This document shows positions 26,401 through 40,000 of a stretch of DNA of 64,000 nucleotides, one piece after another. Position numbers and translations under genes: made by a program. Below the pieces are notes generated by a model. The model ran no database searches. It was not told the DNA's origin and saw only the letters and a program-made list of their open reading frames with translations. The DNA comes from Euonymus europaeus (taxonomy: Eukaryota > Streptophyta > Magnoliopsida > Celastrales > Celastraceae), in contig OY756966.1 of assembly GCA_963580455.1 (NCBI GenBank), positions 15,379,001 to 15,443,000 on the forward strand, given 5' to 3'. Position 1 is the first letter of the stretch; every line of letters begins with the position of its first letter.

Positions 26401-29400
26401 AAAAGCTCCTCCATAGAGAGAGTTGAGCAACTTCGGACCATCAAAGTTGCTCGGTGTACAATTTCTATTGTTCTCATATGTCAAATTTTACGAGTATAAG
26501 CTTCCTACATTATTTCGATGCCAAAACGCCAACTTTCTATGACAAATGGACAAAACCGTTAAAAGCTCCTCCATAGAGAGAGTTGAGCAACTTCAGACCA
26601 TCAAAGTTGCTCGGTATACAATTTCTATTGTTCTCATATGTCAAATTTTTCGAGTATAAGCTTCCTACATTATTTCGATGCCAAAACAACAACTTTCTAT
26701 GACAAATGGACAAAACCGTTAAAAGCTCCTCTATAGAGAGAGTTGAGCAACTTCAGACCATCAAAGTTGCTCGGTGTACAATTTCTATTGTTCTCATATG
26801 TCAAATTTTACGACTATAAGTTTCCTACATTATTTCGATGCCAAAACAACAACTTTCTATGACAAATGGACAAAACCGTTAAAGGCTCCTCCATAGAGAG
26901 AGTTGAGCAACTTTGGACTATCAAAGTTGCTCGGTGAACAATTTCTATTGTTCTCATATGTCAAATTTTACGAGTATAAGCTTCCTACATTATTTCGATG
27001 CCAAAACACCAACTTTCTATGACAAATGGACAAAACCGTTAAAAGCTCCTCCATAGAGAGAGTTGAGCAAATTCGGACCATCAAAGTTGCTCGGTGTACA
27101 ATTTCTATTGTTCTCATATGTCAAATTTTACGAGTATAAGCTTCAGAGATTATTTCAATGCCAAAACACCAACTTTCTTTGACAAATGGACAAAACCGTT
27201 AAAAGCTCCTCCATAGAGAGAGTTGAGCAACTTCGGACTATCAAAATTGCTCGGGATAGACTTTTTATTGTTCTTCTATGTTAAATTGTACGAGTATAAG
27301 CTTCCTACATTATTTCGATGCCAAAACACCAACTTTCCATGACAAATGGACAAAACCGTTAAAAGCTCCTCCATAGAGAGAGTTTAGCAAATTCGGACCA
27401 TCAAAGTTGCTCGGTGTACAATTTCTATTGTTCTCATATGTCAAATTTTACGTGTATAAGCTTCCTACATTATTTCGATGCCAAAACACCAACTTTCTAT
27501 GACAAATGGACAAAACCGTTAAAAGCTCCTCCATAGAGAGAGTTTAGCAAATTCGGACCATCAAAGTTGCTCGGTGTACAATTTCTATTGTTCTCATATG
27601 TCAAATTTTACGACTATAAGTTTCCTACATTATTTCGATGCAAAAACAACAACTTTCTATGACAAAAGGACAAAACCGTTAAAAGCTCCTCCATAGAGAG
27701 AGTTGAGCAACTTTGGACTATCAAAGTTGCTCGAGATAGACTTTTTATTGTTCTTCTATGTCAAATTTTACGAGTATAAGCTTTCTACATTATTTCGATG
27801 CCAAAACACCAACTTTCCATGACAAATGGACAAAACCGTTAAAAGCTCCTCCATAGAGAGAGTTTAGCAAATTCGGACCATCAAAGTTGCTCGGTGTACA
27901 ATTTCTATTGTTCTCATATGTCAAATTTTACGTGTATAAGCTTCCTACATTATTTCGATGCCAAAACACCAACTTTCTATGACAAATGGACAAAACCGTT
28001 AAAAGCTCCTCCATAGAGAGAGTTGAGCAACTTCGGACTATCAAAATTGCTCGGGATAGACTTTTTATTGTTCTTCTATGTTAAATTTTACGAGTATAAG
28101 CTTCCTACATTATTTCGATGCCAAAACACCAACTTTCTATGACAAATGGACAAAACCGTTAAAAGCTCCTCCATAGAGAGAGTTGAGCAACTTCGAACCA
28201 TCAAAGTTGCTCGGTGTACAATTTCTATTGTTCTCATATTCCAAATTTTACGAGTATAAGCTTCCTACATTATTTCGATGCAAAAACAACAACTTTCTAT
28301 GACAAAAGGACAAAACCGTTAAAAGCTCCTCCATAGAGAGAGTTGAGCAACTTTGGACTATCAAAGTTGCTCGAGATAGACTTTTTATTGTTCTTCTATG
28401 TCAAATTTTACGAGTATAAGCTTTCTACATTATTTTGATGCCAAAACACCAACTTTCCATGACAAATGGACAAAACCGTTAAAAGCTCCTCCATAGAGAG
28501 AGTTTAGCAAATTCGGACCATCAAAGTTGCTCGGTGTAAAATTTCTATTGTTCTCATATGTCAAATTTTACGTGTATAAGCTTCCTACATTATTTCGATG
28601 CCAAAACACCAACTTTCTATGACAAATGGACAAAACCGTTAAAAGCTCCTCCATAGAGAGAGTTGAGCAACTTCGGACCATCAAAGTTGCTCGGTGTACA
28701 ATTTCTATTGTTCTCATATGTCAAATTTTACGAGTATAAGCTTCCTACATTATTTCGATGCCAAAACACCAACTTTCTATGACAAATGGACAAAACCGCT
28801 AAAAGCTCCTCCATAGAGAGAGTTGAGCAACTTCGGACCATCAAAGTTGCTCGGTGTACAATTTCTATTGTTCTCATATGTCAAATTTTACGAGTATAAG
28901 CTTCCTACATTATTTCGATGCCAAAACGCCAACTTTCTATGACAAATGGACAAAACCGTTAAAAGCTCCTCCATAGAGAGAGTTGAGCAACTTCAGACCA
29001 TCAAAGTTGCTCGGTATACAATTTCTATTGTTCTCATATGTCAAATTTTTCGAGTATAAGCTTCCTACATTATTTCGATGCCAAAACAACAACTTTCTAT
29101 GACAAATGGACAAAACCGTTAAAAGCTCCTCTATAGAGAGAGTTGAGCAACTTCAGACCATCAAAGTTGCTCGGTGTACAATTTCTAATGTTCTCATATG
29201 TCAAATTTTACGACTATAAGTTTCCTACATTATTTCGATGCCAAAACAACAACTTTCTATGACAAATGGACAAAACCGTTAAAGGCTCCTCCATAGAGAG
29301 AGTTGAGCAACTTTGGACTATCAAAGTTGCTCGGTGTACAATTTCTATTGTTCTCATATGTCAAATTTTACGAGTATAAGCTTCCTACATTATTTCGATG

Positions 29401-30012
29401 CCAAAACACCAACTTTCTATGACAAATGGACAAAACCGTTAAAGGCTCCTCCATAGAGAGAGTTGAGCAACTTTGGACTATCAAAGTTGCTCGGTGTACA
29501 ATTTCTATTGTTCTCATATGTCAAATTTTACGACTATAAGTTTCCTACATTATTTCGATGCAAAAACAACAACTTTCTATGACAAAAGGACAAAACCGTT
29601 AAAAGCTCCTCCATAGAGAGAGTTGAGCAACTTTGGACTATCAAAGTTGCTCGAGATAGACTTTTTATTGTTCTTCTATGTCAAATTTTACGAGTATAAG
29701 CTTTCTACATTATTTCGATGCCAAAACACCAACTTTCCATGACAAATGGACAAAACCGTTAAAAGCTCCTCCATAGAGAGAGTTTAGCAAATTCGGACCA
29801 TCAAAGTTGCTCGGTGTACAATTTCTATTGTTCTCATATGTCAAATTTTACGTGTATAAGCTTCCTACATTATTTCGATGCCAAAACACCAACTTTCTAT
29901 GACAAATGGACAAAACCGTTAAAAGCTCCTCCATAGAGAGAGTTTAGCAAATTCGGACCATCAAAGTTGCTCGGTGTACAATTTCTATTGTTCTCATATG
30001 TCAAATTTTACG
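23454..30012 (+). repeat. 15-monomer (2400 bp) HOR, two copies plus a rearranged third
   Basis: Copy 1 starts at 23454 and copy 2 at 25853 (offset 2399 because of a 1-bp deletion near 24652). Part of the unit recurs 2400 bp further on, at 28573-29372. Tags are AACCGCTAAA (23999; 26399; 28799), GCC with TTCAGACC or GGTATACA, AATTTTTCGAG (24249; 26649; 29049), CTCTATAG and ACTATAAGTTTCC (24417; 26817; 29217). Between these anchors the order of GTGTATAAG, CTTTCTAC, GTTTCC and GCAAAAAC monomers differs from copy to copy. I read this as repeated unequal exchange within the unit. Class A/B hybrid monomers are found here (24574, 26813, 29213, 29373). Confidence 0.78.
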
Positions 30013-31452
30013 TGTATAAGCTTCCTACATTATTTCGATGCAAAAACAACAACTTTCTATGACAAATGGACAAAACCGTTAAAAGCTCCTCCATAGAGAG
30101 AGTTGAGCAACTTTGGACTATCAAAGTTGCTCGAGATAGACTTTTTATTGTTCTTCTATGTCAAATTTTACGAGTATAAGCTTCCTAGATTATTTCGATG
30201 CCAAAACACCAACTTTCTTTGACAAATGGACAAAACCGTTAAAAGCTCCTCCATAGAGAGAGTTGAGCAACTACGGACTATCAAAGTTGCTCGGGATAGA
30301 CTTTTTATTGTTCTTTTATGTTAAATTTTACGAGTATAAGCTTCCTACATTATTTCGTTGCCAAAACAACAACTTTCCATGACAAATGGACAAAACCGTT
30401 AAAAGCTCCTCCATAGAGAGAGTTGAGCAAATTCGGACCATCAAAGTTGCTCGGTGTACAATTTCTATTGTTCTCATATGTCAAATTTTACGAGTATAAG
30501 CTTTCTACATTATTTCGATGCCCAAACACCAACTTTCTATGACAAATAGACAAAACCGTTAAAAGCTCCTCCATAGAGAGAGTTGAGCAAATTCGGACCA
30601 TCAAAGTTGCTCGGTGTACAATTTCTATTGTTCTCATATGTCAAATTTTACGAGTATAAGCTTCCTACATTATTTCAATGCCAAAACACCAACTTTCTAT
30701 GACAAATGGACAAAACCGTTAAAAGCTCCTCCATAGAGAGAGTTGAGCAACTTCGGACCATCAAAGTTGCTCGGTGTACAATTTCTATTGTTCTCATATG
30801 TCAAATTTTACGAGTATAAGCTTCCTACATTATTTCGATGCCCAAACACCAACTTTCTATGACAAATAGACAAAACCGTTAAAAGCTCCTCCATAGAGAG
30901 AGTTGAGCAACTTCGGACTATCAAAATTGCTCGGGATAGACTTTTTATTGTTCTTCTATGTTAAATTTTACGAGTATAAGCTTCCTACATTATTTCGATG
31001 CCGAAACACCAACTTTCCATGACAAATGGACAAAACCGTTAAAAGCTCCTCCATAGAGAGAGTTGAGCAAATTCGGACCATCAAAGTTGCTCGGTGTACA
31101 ATTTCTATTGTTCTCATATGTCAAATTTTACGAGTATAAGCTTCCTACATTATTTCGATGCCCAAACACCAACTTTCTATGACAAATAGACAAAATCGTT
31201 AAAAGCTCCTCCATAGAGAGAGTTGAGCAACTTCGGATTATCAAAATTGCTCGGGATAGACTTTTTATTGTTCTTCTATGTTAAATTTTACGAGTATAAG
31301 CTTCCTACATTATTTCGATGCCAAAACACCAACTTTCTATGACAAATGGACAAAACCGTTAAAAGCTCCTCCATAGAGAGAGTTGAGCAAATTCGGACCA
31401 TCAAAGTTGCTCGGTGTACAATTTCTATTGTTCTCATATGTCAAATTTTACG
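30013..31452 (+). repeat. Nine monomers related to the 12/13-monomer HOR
   Basis: The run starts with GCAAAAAC/TTTGG/CGAGATAG (30013), CTAGATT/TTTGAC/ACTACGG (30173), AACAAC/TCCATG (30333, with private TTTCGTTG) and CCCAAAC (30493). It continues with CAATGCC (30653), CCCAAAC (30813), TCCATG with private GCCGAAAC (30973) and CCCAAAC with AAATCG (31133). This is the same opening as at 22174, now located between the 15-mer block and a 5-mer block. The match shows that the module was moved or copied across at least 8 kb of the array. Confidence 0.75.
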
Positions 31453-33052
31453 AGTATAAGCTTCAGAGATTATTTCAATGCCAAAACACCAACTTTCTTT
31501 GACAAATGGACAAAACCGTTAAAAGCTCCTCCATAGAGAGAGTTGAGCAACTTCGGACTATCAAAATTGCTCGGGATAGACTTTTTATTGTTCTTCTATG
31601 TTAAATTGTACGAGTATAAGCTTCCTACATTATTTTGATGCCAAAACACCAACTTTCTATGACAAATGGACAAAACCGTTAAAAGCTCCTCCATAGAGAG
31701 AGTTTAGCAAATTCGGACCATCAAAGTTGCTCGGTGTACAATTTCTATTGTTCTCATATGTCAAATTTTACGTGTATAAGCTTCCAACATTATTTCAATG
31801 GCAAAACACCAACTTTCTATGACAAATGGACAAAACCGTTAAAAGCTCCTCCATAGAGAGAGTTGAGCAACTTCGAACCATCAAAGTTGCTCGGTGTACA
31901 ATTTCTATTGTTCTCATATGCCAAATTTTACGAGTATAAGCTTCCTACATTATTTCGATGCAAAAACAACAACTTTCTATGACAAAAGGACAAAACCGTT
32001 AAAAGCTCCTCAATAGAGAGAGTTTAGCAACTTTGGACTATCAAAGTTGCACGAGATAGACTTTTTATTGTTCTTCTATGTCAAATTTTACGAGTATAAG
32101 CTTTCTACATTATTTCGATGCCAAAACACCAACTTTCCATGACAAATGGACAAAACCGTTAAAAGCTCCTCCATAGAGAGAGTTGAGCAAATTCTGACCA
32201 TCAAAGTTGCTCGGTGTACAATTTCTATTGTTCTCATATGTCAAATTTTACGAGTATAAGCTTCAGTGATTATTTCAATGCCAAAACACCAACTTTCTTT
32301 GACAAATGGACAAAACCATTAAAAGCTCCTCCATAGAGAGAGTTGAGCAACTTCGGACTATCAAAATTGCTCGGGATAGACTTTTTATTGTTCTTCTATG
32401 TTAAATTGTACGAGTATAAGCTTCCTACATTATTTCGATGCCAAAACACCAACTTTCTATGACAAATGGACAAAACCATTAAAAGCTCCTCCATAGAGAG
32501 AGTTGAGCAAATTCGGACCATCAAAGTTGCTCGGTGTACAATTTCTATTGTTTTCATATGTCAAATTTTACGTATATAAGCTTCCAACATTATTTCAATG
32601 GCAAAACACCAACTTTCTATGACAAATGGACAAAACCGTTAAAAGCTCCTCCATAGAGAGAGTTGAGCAACTTCGAACCATCAAAGTTGCTCGGTATACA
32701 ATTTCTATTGTTTTCATATGCCAAATTTTACGAGTATAAGCTTCCTACATTATTTCGATGCAAAAACAACAACTTTCTATGACAAAAGGACAAAACTGTT
32801 AAAAGCTCCTCCATAGAGAGAGTTTAGCAACTTTGGACTATCAAAGTTGCTCGAGATAGACTTTTTATTGTTCTTCTATGTCAAATTTTACGAGTATAAG
32901 CTTTCTACATTATTTCGATGCCAAAACACCAACTTTCCATGACAAATGGACAAAACCGTTAAAAGCTCCTCCATAGAGAGAGTTGAGCAAATTCGGACCA
33001 TCAAAGTTGCTCGGTGTACAATTTCTATTGTTTTCATATGTCAAATTTTACG
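31453..33052 (+). repeat. 5-monomer (800 bp) HOR, two copies
   Basis: Copy 1 is 31453-32252 and copy 2 is 32253-33052. The order is CTTCAGAG or CTTCAGTG with TTTGAC, then a monomer whose start follows AATTGTACGAG, then TTCCAACATT with CAATGGC, then GCAAAAAC with CAAAAGGAC, then CTTTCTAC/TCCATG. Single-base differences between the copies (for example CAGAG/CAGTG) are also found in the copy at 39611-41210, so both variants existed before this unit spread. A single GTTTCC monomer at 33053-33212 links it to the next block. Confidence 0.85.
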
Positions 33053-33212
33053 AGTATAAGTTTCCTACATTATTTCGATGCCAAAACACCAACTTTCTAT
33101 GACAAATGGACAAAACCGTTAAAAGCTCCTCCATAGAGAGAGTTGAGCAACTTCGGACTATCAAAATTGCTCGGGATAGACTTTTTATTGTTCTTCTATG
33201 TTAAATTTTACG

Positions 33213-36200
33213 AGTATAAGCTTCCTACATTATTTCGATGCCAAAACACCAACTTTCTATGACAAATGGACAAAACCGTTAAAAGCTCCTCAATAGAGAG
33301 AGTTGAGCAAATTCGGACCATCAAAGTTGCTCGGTGTACAATTTCTATTGTTCTCATATGTCAAATTTTACGAGTATAAGCTTCCTACATTATTTCGATG
33401 CCAAAACGCCAACTTTCTATGACAAATGGACAAAACCGTTAAAAGCTCCTCCATAGAGAGAGTTGCGCAACTTTGGACTATCAAAGTTGCTCGAGATAGA
33501 CTTTTTATTGTTCTTCTATGTCAAATTTTACGAGTATAAGCTTTCTACATTATTTCGATGCCAAAACACCAACTTTCCATGACAAATGGACAAAACCGTT
33601 AAAAGCTCCTTCATAGAGAGAGTTGAGCAAATTCGGACCATCAAACTTGCTCGGTGTACAATTTCTATTGTTCTCATATGTCAAATTTTACCAGTATAAG
33701 TTTCCTACATTATTTCGATGCCAAAACACCAACTTTCTATGACAAATGGACAAAACCGTTAAAAGCTCCTCCATAGAGAGAGTTGAGCAACTTCGGACCA
33801 TCAAAGTTGCTCGGTGTACAATTTCTATTGTTCTCATATGTCAAATTTTACGAGTATAAGATTCCTACATTATTTCGATGCCAAAACACCAACTTTCTAT
33901 GACAAATGGACAAAACCGTTAAAAGCCCCTCCATAGAGAGAGTTGAGCAACTTCGGACCATCAAAGTTGCTCGGTGTACAATTTCTCTTGTTCTCATATG
34001 TCAAATTTTACGAGTATAAGCTTCCTACATTATTTCGATGCCAAAACGCCAACTTTCTATGACAAATGGACAAAACCGTTAAAAGCTCCTCCATAAGGAG
34101 AGTTGAGCAACTTCGAACCATCAAAGTTGCTCGGTGTACAATTTCTATTGTTCTCATATGTCAAATTTTACGAGTATAAGCTTCCTACATTATTTCGATG
34201 CAAAAACAACAACTTTCTATGACAAATGGACAAAACCGTTAAAAGCTCCTCCATAGAGAGAGTTGAGCAACTTTGGACTATCAAAGTTGCTCGAGATAGA
34301 CTTTTTATTGTTCTTCTATGTCAAATTTTACGAGTATAAGCTTCCTAGATTATTTCGATGCCAAAACACCAACTTTCTTTGACAAATGGACAAAACCGTT
34401 AAAAGCTCCTCCATAGAGAGAGTTGAGCAACTACGGACTATCAAAGTTGCTCGGGATAGACTTTTTATTGTTCTTTTATGTTAAATTTTACGAGTATAAG
34501 CTTCCTACATTATTTCGATGCCAAAACAACAACTTTCCATGACAAATGGACAAAACCGTTAAAAGCTCCTCCATAGAGAGAGTTGAGCAAATTCGGACCA
34601 TCAAAGTTGCTCGGTGTACAATTTCTATTGTTCTCATATGTCAAATTTTACGAGTATAAGCTTCCTACATTATTTCGATGCCCAAACACCAACTTTCTAT
34701 GACAAATAGACAAAACCGTTAAAAGCTCCTCCATAGAGAGAGTTGAGCAACTTCGGACTATAAAAATTGCTCGGGATAGACTTTTTATTGTTCTTCTATG
34801 TTAAATTTTACGAGTATAAGCTTCCTACATTATTTCGATGCCAAAACAACAACTTTCTATGATAAATGGACAAAACCGTTAAAAGCTCCTCCATAGAGAG
34901 AGTTGAGCAAATTCGGACCATCAAAGTTGCTCGGTGTACAATTTCTATTGTTCTCATATGTCAAATTTTACGAGTATAAGCTTCCTACATTATTTCAATG
35001 CCAAAACACCAACTTTCTATGACAAATGGACAAAACCGTTAAAAGCTCCTCCATAGAGAGAGTTGAGCAACTTCGGACCATCAAAGTTGCTCGGTGTACA
35101 ATTTCTATTGTTCTCATATGTCAAATTTTACGAGTATAAGCTTCCTACATTATTTCGATGCCAAAACACCAACTTTCTATGACAAATGGACAAAACCGTT
35201 AAAAGCTCCTCAATAGAGAGAGTTGAGCAAATTCGGACCATCAAAGTTGCTCGGTGTACAATTTCTATTGTTCTCATATGTCAAATTTTACGAGTATAAG
35301 CTTCCTACATTATTTCGATGCCAAAACGCCAACTTTCTATGACAAATGGACAAAACCGTTAAAAGCTCCTCCATAGAGAGAGTTGCGCAACTTTGGACTA
35401 TCAAAGTTGCTCGAGATAGACTTTTTATTGTTCTTCTATGTCAAATTTTACGAGTATAAGCTTTCTACATTATTTCGATGCCAAAACACCAACTTTCCAT
35501 GACAAATGGACAAAACCGTTAAAAGCTCCTTCATAGAGAGAGTTGAGCAAATTCGGACCATCAAACTTGCTCGGTGTACAATTTCTATTGTTCTCATATG
35601 TCAAATTTTACCAGTATAAGTTTCCTACATTATTTCGATGCCAAAACACCAACTTTCTATGACAAATGGACAAAACCGTTAAAAGCTCCTCCATAGAGAG
35701 AGTTGAGCAACTTCGGACCATCAAAGTTGCTCGGTGTACAATTTCTATTGTTCTCATATGTCAAATTTTACGAGTATAAGATTCCTACATTATTTCGATG
35801 CCAAAACACCAACTTTCTATGACAAATGGACAAAACCGTTAAAAGCCCCTCCATAGAGAGAGTTGAGCAACTTCGGACCATCAAAGTTGCTCGGTGTACA
35901 ATTTCTCTTGTTCTCATATGTCAAATTTTACGAGTATAAGCTTCCTACATTATTTCGATGCCAAAACGCCAACTTTCTATGACAAATGGACAAAACCGTT
36001 AAAAGCTCCTCCATAAGGAGAGTTGAGCAACTTCGAACCATCAAAGTTGCTCGGTGTACAATTTCTATTGTTCTCATATGTCAAATTTTACGAGTATAAG
36101 CTTCCTACATTATTTCGATGCAAAAACAACAACTTTCTATGACAAATGGACAAAACCGTTAAAAGCTCCTCCATAGAGAGAGTTGAGCAACTTTGGACTA

Positions 36201-37052
36201 TCAAAGTTGCTCGAGATAGACTTTTTATTGTTCTTCTATGTCAAATTTTACGAGTATAAGCTTCCTAGATTATTTCGATGCCAAAACACCAACTTTCTTT
36301 GACAAATGGACAAAACCGTTAAAAGCTCCTCCATAGAGAGAGTTGAGCAACTACGGACTATCAAAGTTGCTCGGGATAGACTTTTTATTGTTCTTTTATG
36401 TTAAATTTTACGAGTATAAGCTTCCTACATTATTTCGATGCCAAAACAACAACTTTCCATGACAAATGGACAAAACCGTTAAAAGCTCCTCCATAGAGAG
36501 AGTTGAGCAAATTCGGACCATCAAAGTTGCTCGGTGTACAATTTCTATTGTTCTCATATGTCAAATTTTACGAGTATAAGCTTCCTACATTATTTCGATG
36601 CCCAAACACCAACTTTCTATGACAAATAGACAAAACCGTTAAAAGCTCCTCCATAGAGAGAGTTGAGCAACTTCGGACTATAAAAATTGCTCGGGATAGA
36701 CTTTTTATTGTTCTTCTATGTTAAATTTTACGAGTATAAGCTTCCTACATTATTTCGATGCCAAAACAACAACTTTCTATGATAAATGGACAAAACCGTT
36801 AAAAGCTCCTCCATAGAGAGAGTTGAGCAAATTCGGACCATCAAAGTTGCTCGGTGTACAATTTCTATTGTTCTCATATGTCAAATTTTACGAGTATAAG
36901 CTTCCTACATTATTTCAATGCCAAAACACCAACTTTCTATGACAAATGGACAAAACCGTTAAAAGCTCCTCCATAGAGAGAGTTGAGCAACTTCGGACCA
37001 TCAAAGTTGCTCGGTGTACAATTTCTATTGTTCTCATATGTCAAATTTTACG
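33213..37052 (+). repeat. 12-monomer (1920 bp) tandem duplication, copies apparently identical
   Basis: Copy 1 is 33213-35132 and copy 2 is 35133-37052. Every tag I compared matches at offset 1920: CTCAATAG, GTTGCGCAAC, CTTCATAG with AAACTTGC, ACCAGTATAAG, AAGATTCC with AAAAGCCCC and TCTCTTG, CCATAAGG, GCAAAAAC, ACTACGG, TATAAAAATTG and TGATAAATGG. I saw no difference between the copies, while neighbouring monomers inside one copy differ at many sites. This makes it one of the most recent duplications in the window, or a possible assembly duplication. The end is sharp: 37053 has CCCAAAC where 35133 has CCAAAAC. Confidence 0.93.
33462..33471 (+). repeat. Perfect 10-bp palindrome GTTGCGCAAC, private to one unit
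   Basis: Where most monomers read GTTGAGCAAC, this one reads GTTGCGCAAC, an exact self-complementary decamer. The same change recurs at 35382-35391 in the second copy of the 1920-bp unit. The substitution weakens the outer GAGC/GCTC pairing of the long dyad but makes the local half-dyad perfect. It is a single-base variant, so functional meaning is not implied. Confidence 0.85.
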
Positions 37053-40000
37053 AGTATAAGCTTCCTACATTATTTCGATGCCCAAACACCAACTTTCTAT
37101 GACAAATAGACAAAACCGTTAAAAGCTCCTCCATAGAGAGAGTTGAGCAACTTCGGACTATCAAAATTGCTCGGGATAGACTTTTTATTGTTCTTCTATG
37201 TTAAATTTTACGAGTATAAGCTTCCTACATTATTTCGATGCCAAAACACCAACTTTCCATGACAAATGGACAAAACCGTTAAAAGCTCCTCCATAGAGAG
37301 AGTTGAGCAAATTCGGACCATCAAAGTTGCTCGGTGTACAATTTCTATTGTTTCATATGTCAAATTTTACGAGTATAAGCTTCCTACATTATTTCAATGC
37401 CAAAACACCAACTTCCTATGACAAATGGACAAAACCGTTAAAAGCTCCTCCATAGAGAGAGTTGAGCAACTTCGGACCATCAAAGTTGCTCGGTGTACAA
37501 TTTCTATCGTTCTCATATGTCAAATTTTACGAGTATAAGCTTCCTACATTATTTCGATGCCCAAACACCAACTTTCTATGACAAATAGACAAAATCGTTA
37601 AAAGCTCCTCCATAGAGAGAGTTGAGCAACTTCGGACTATCAAAATTGCTCGGGATAGACTTTTTATTGTTCTTCTATGTTAAATTTTACGAGTATAAGC
37701 TTCCTACATTATTTCGATGCCAAAACACCAACTTTCTATGACAAATGGACAAAACCGTTAAAAGCTCCTCCATAGAGAGAGTTGAGCAAATTCGGACCAT
37801 CAAAGTTGCTCGGTGTACAATTTCTATTGTTCTCATATGTCAAATTTTACGAGTATAAGCTTCAGAGATTATTTCAATGCCAAAACACCAACTTTCTTTG
37901 ACAAATGGACAAAACCGTTAAAAGCTCCTCCATAGAGAGAGTTGAGCAACTTCGGACTATCAAAATTGCTCCTGATAGACTTTTTATTGTTCTTCTATGT
38001 TAAATTGTACGAGTATAAGCTTCCTACATTATTTCGATGCCAAAACACCAACTTTCTATGACAAATGGACAAAACCGTTAAAAGCTCCTCCATAGAGAGA
38101 GTTTAGCAAATTCGGACCATCAAAGTTGCTCGGTGTACAATTTCTATTGTTCTCATATGTCAAATTTTACGTGTATAAGCTTCCAACATTATTTCAATGG
38201 CAAAACACCAACTTTCTATGACAAATGGACAAAACCGTTAAAAGCTCCTCCATAGAGAGAGTTGAGCAACTTCGAACCATCAAAGTTGCTCGGTGTACAA
38301 TTTCTATTGTTCTCATATGTCAAATTTTACGAGTATAAGCTTCCTACATTATTTCGATGCAAAAACAACAACTTTCTATGACAAAAGGACAAAACCGTTA
38401 AAAGCTCCTCCATAGAGAGAGTTTAGCAACTTTGGACTATCAAAGTTGCTCGAGATAGACTTTTTATTGTTCTTCTATGTCTAATTTTACGAGTATAAGC
38501 TTTCTACATTATTTCGATGCCAAAACAACAACTTTCTATGATAAATGGACAAAACCGTTAAAAGCTCCTCGATAGAGAGAGTTGAGCAAATTCGGACCAT
38601 CAAAGTTGCTCGGTGTACAATTTCTATTGTTCTCATATGTCAAATTTTACGAGTATAAGCTTCCTACATTATTTCAATGCCAAAACACCAACTTTCTATG
38701 ACAAATGGACAAAACCGTTAAAAGCTCCTCCATAGAGAGAGTTGAGCAACTTCGGACCATCAAAGTTGCTCGGTGTACAATTTCTATTGTTCTCATATGT
38801 CAAATTTTACGAGTATAAGCTTCCTACATTATTTCGATGCCCAAACACCAACTTTCTATGACAAATAGACAAAACCGTTAAAAGCTCCTCCATAGAGAGA
38901 GTTGAGCAACTTCGGACTATCAAAATTGCTCGGGATAGACTTTTTATTGTTCTTCTATGTTAAATTTTACGAGTATAAGCTTCCTACATTATTTCGATGC
39001 CAAAACACCAACTTTCCATGACAAATGGACAAAACCGTTAAAAGCTCCTCCATAGAGAGAGTTGAGCAAATTCGGACCATCAAAGTTGCTCGGTGTACAA
39101 TTTCTATTGTTTCATATGTCAAATTTTACGAGTATAAGCTTCCTACATTATTTCAATGCCAAAACACCAACTTCCTATGACAAATGGACAAAACCGTTAA
39201 AAGCTCCTCCATAGAGAGAGTTGAGCAACTTCGGACCATCAAAGTTGCTCGGTGTACAATTTCTATCGTTCTCATATGTCAAATTTTACGAGTATAAGCT
39301 TCCTACATTATTTCGATGCCCAAACACCAACTTTCTATGACAAATAGACAAAATCGTTAAAAGCTCCTCCATAGAGAGAGTTGAGCAACTTCGGACTATC
39401 AAAATTGCTCGGGATAGACTTTTTATTGTTCTTCTATGTTAAATTTTACGAGTATAAGCTTCCTACATTATTTCGATGCCAAAACACCAACTTTCTATGA
39501 CAAATGGACAAAACCGTTAAAAGCTCCTCCATAGAGAGAGTTGAGCAAATTCGGACCATCAAAGTTGCTCGGTGTACAATTTCTATTGTTCTCATATGTC
39601 AAATTTTACGAGTATAAGCTTCAGAGATTATTTCAATGCCAAAACACCAACTTTCTTTGACAAATGGACAAAACCGTTAAAAGCTCCTCCATAGAGAGAG
39701 TTGAGCAACTTCGGACTATCAAAATTGCTCCTGATAGACTTTTTATTGTTCTTCTATGTTAAATTGTACGAGTATAAGCTTCCTACATTATTTCGATGCC
39801 AAAACACCAACTTTCTATGACAAATGGACAAAACCGTTAAAAGCTCCTCCATAGAGAGAGTTTAGCAAATTCGGACCATCAAAGTTGCTCGGTGTACAAT
39901 TTCTATTGTTCTCATATGTCAAATTTTACGTGTATAAGCTTCCAACATTATTTCAATGGCAAAACACCAACTTTCTATGACAAATGGACAAAACCGTTAA

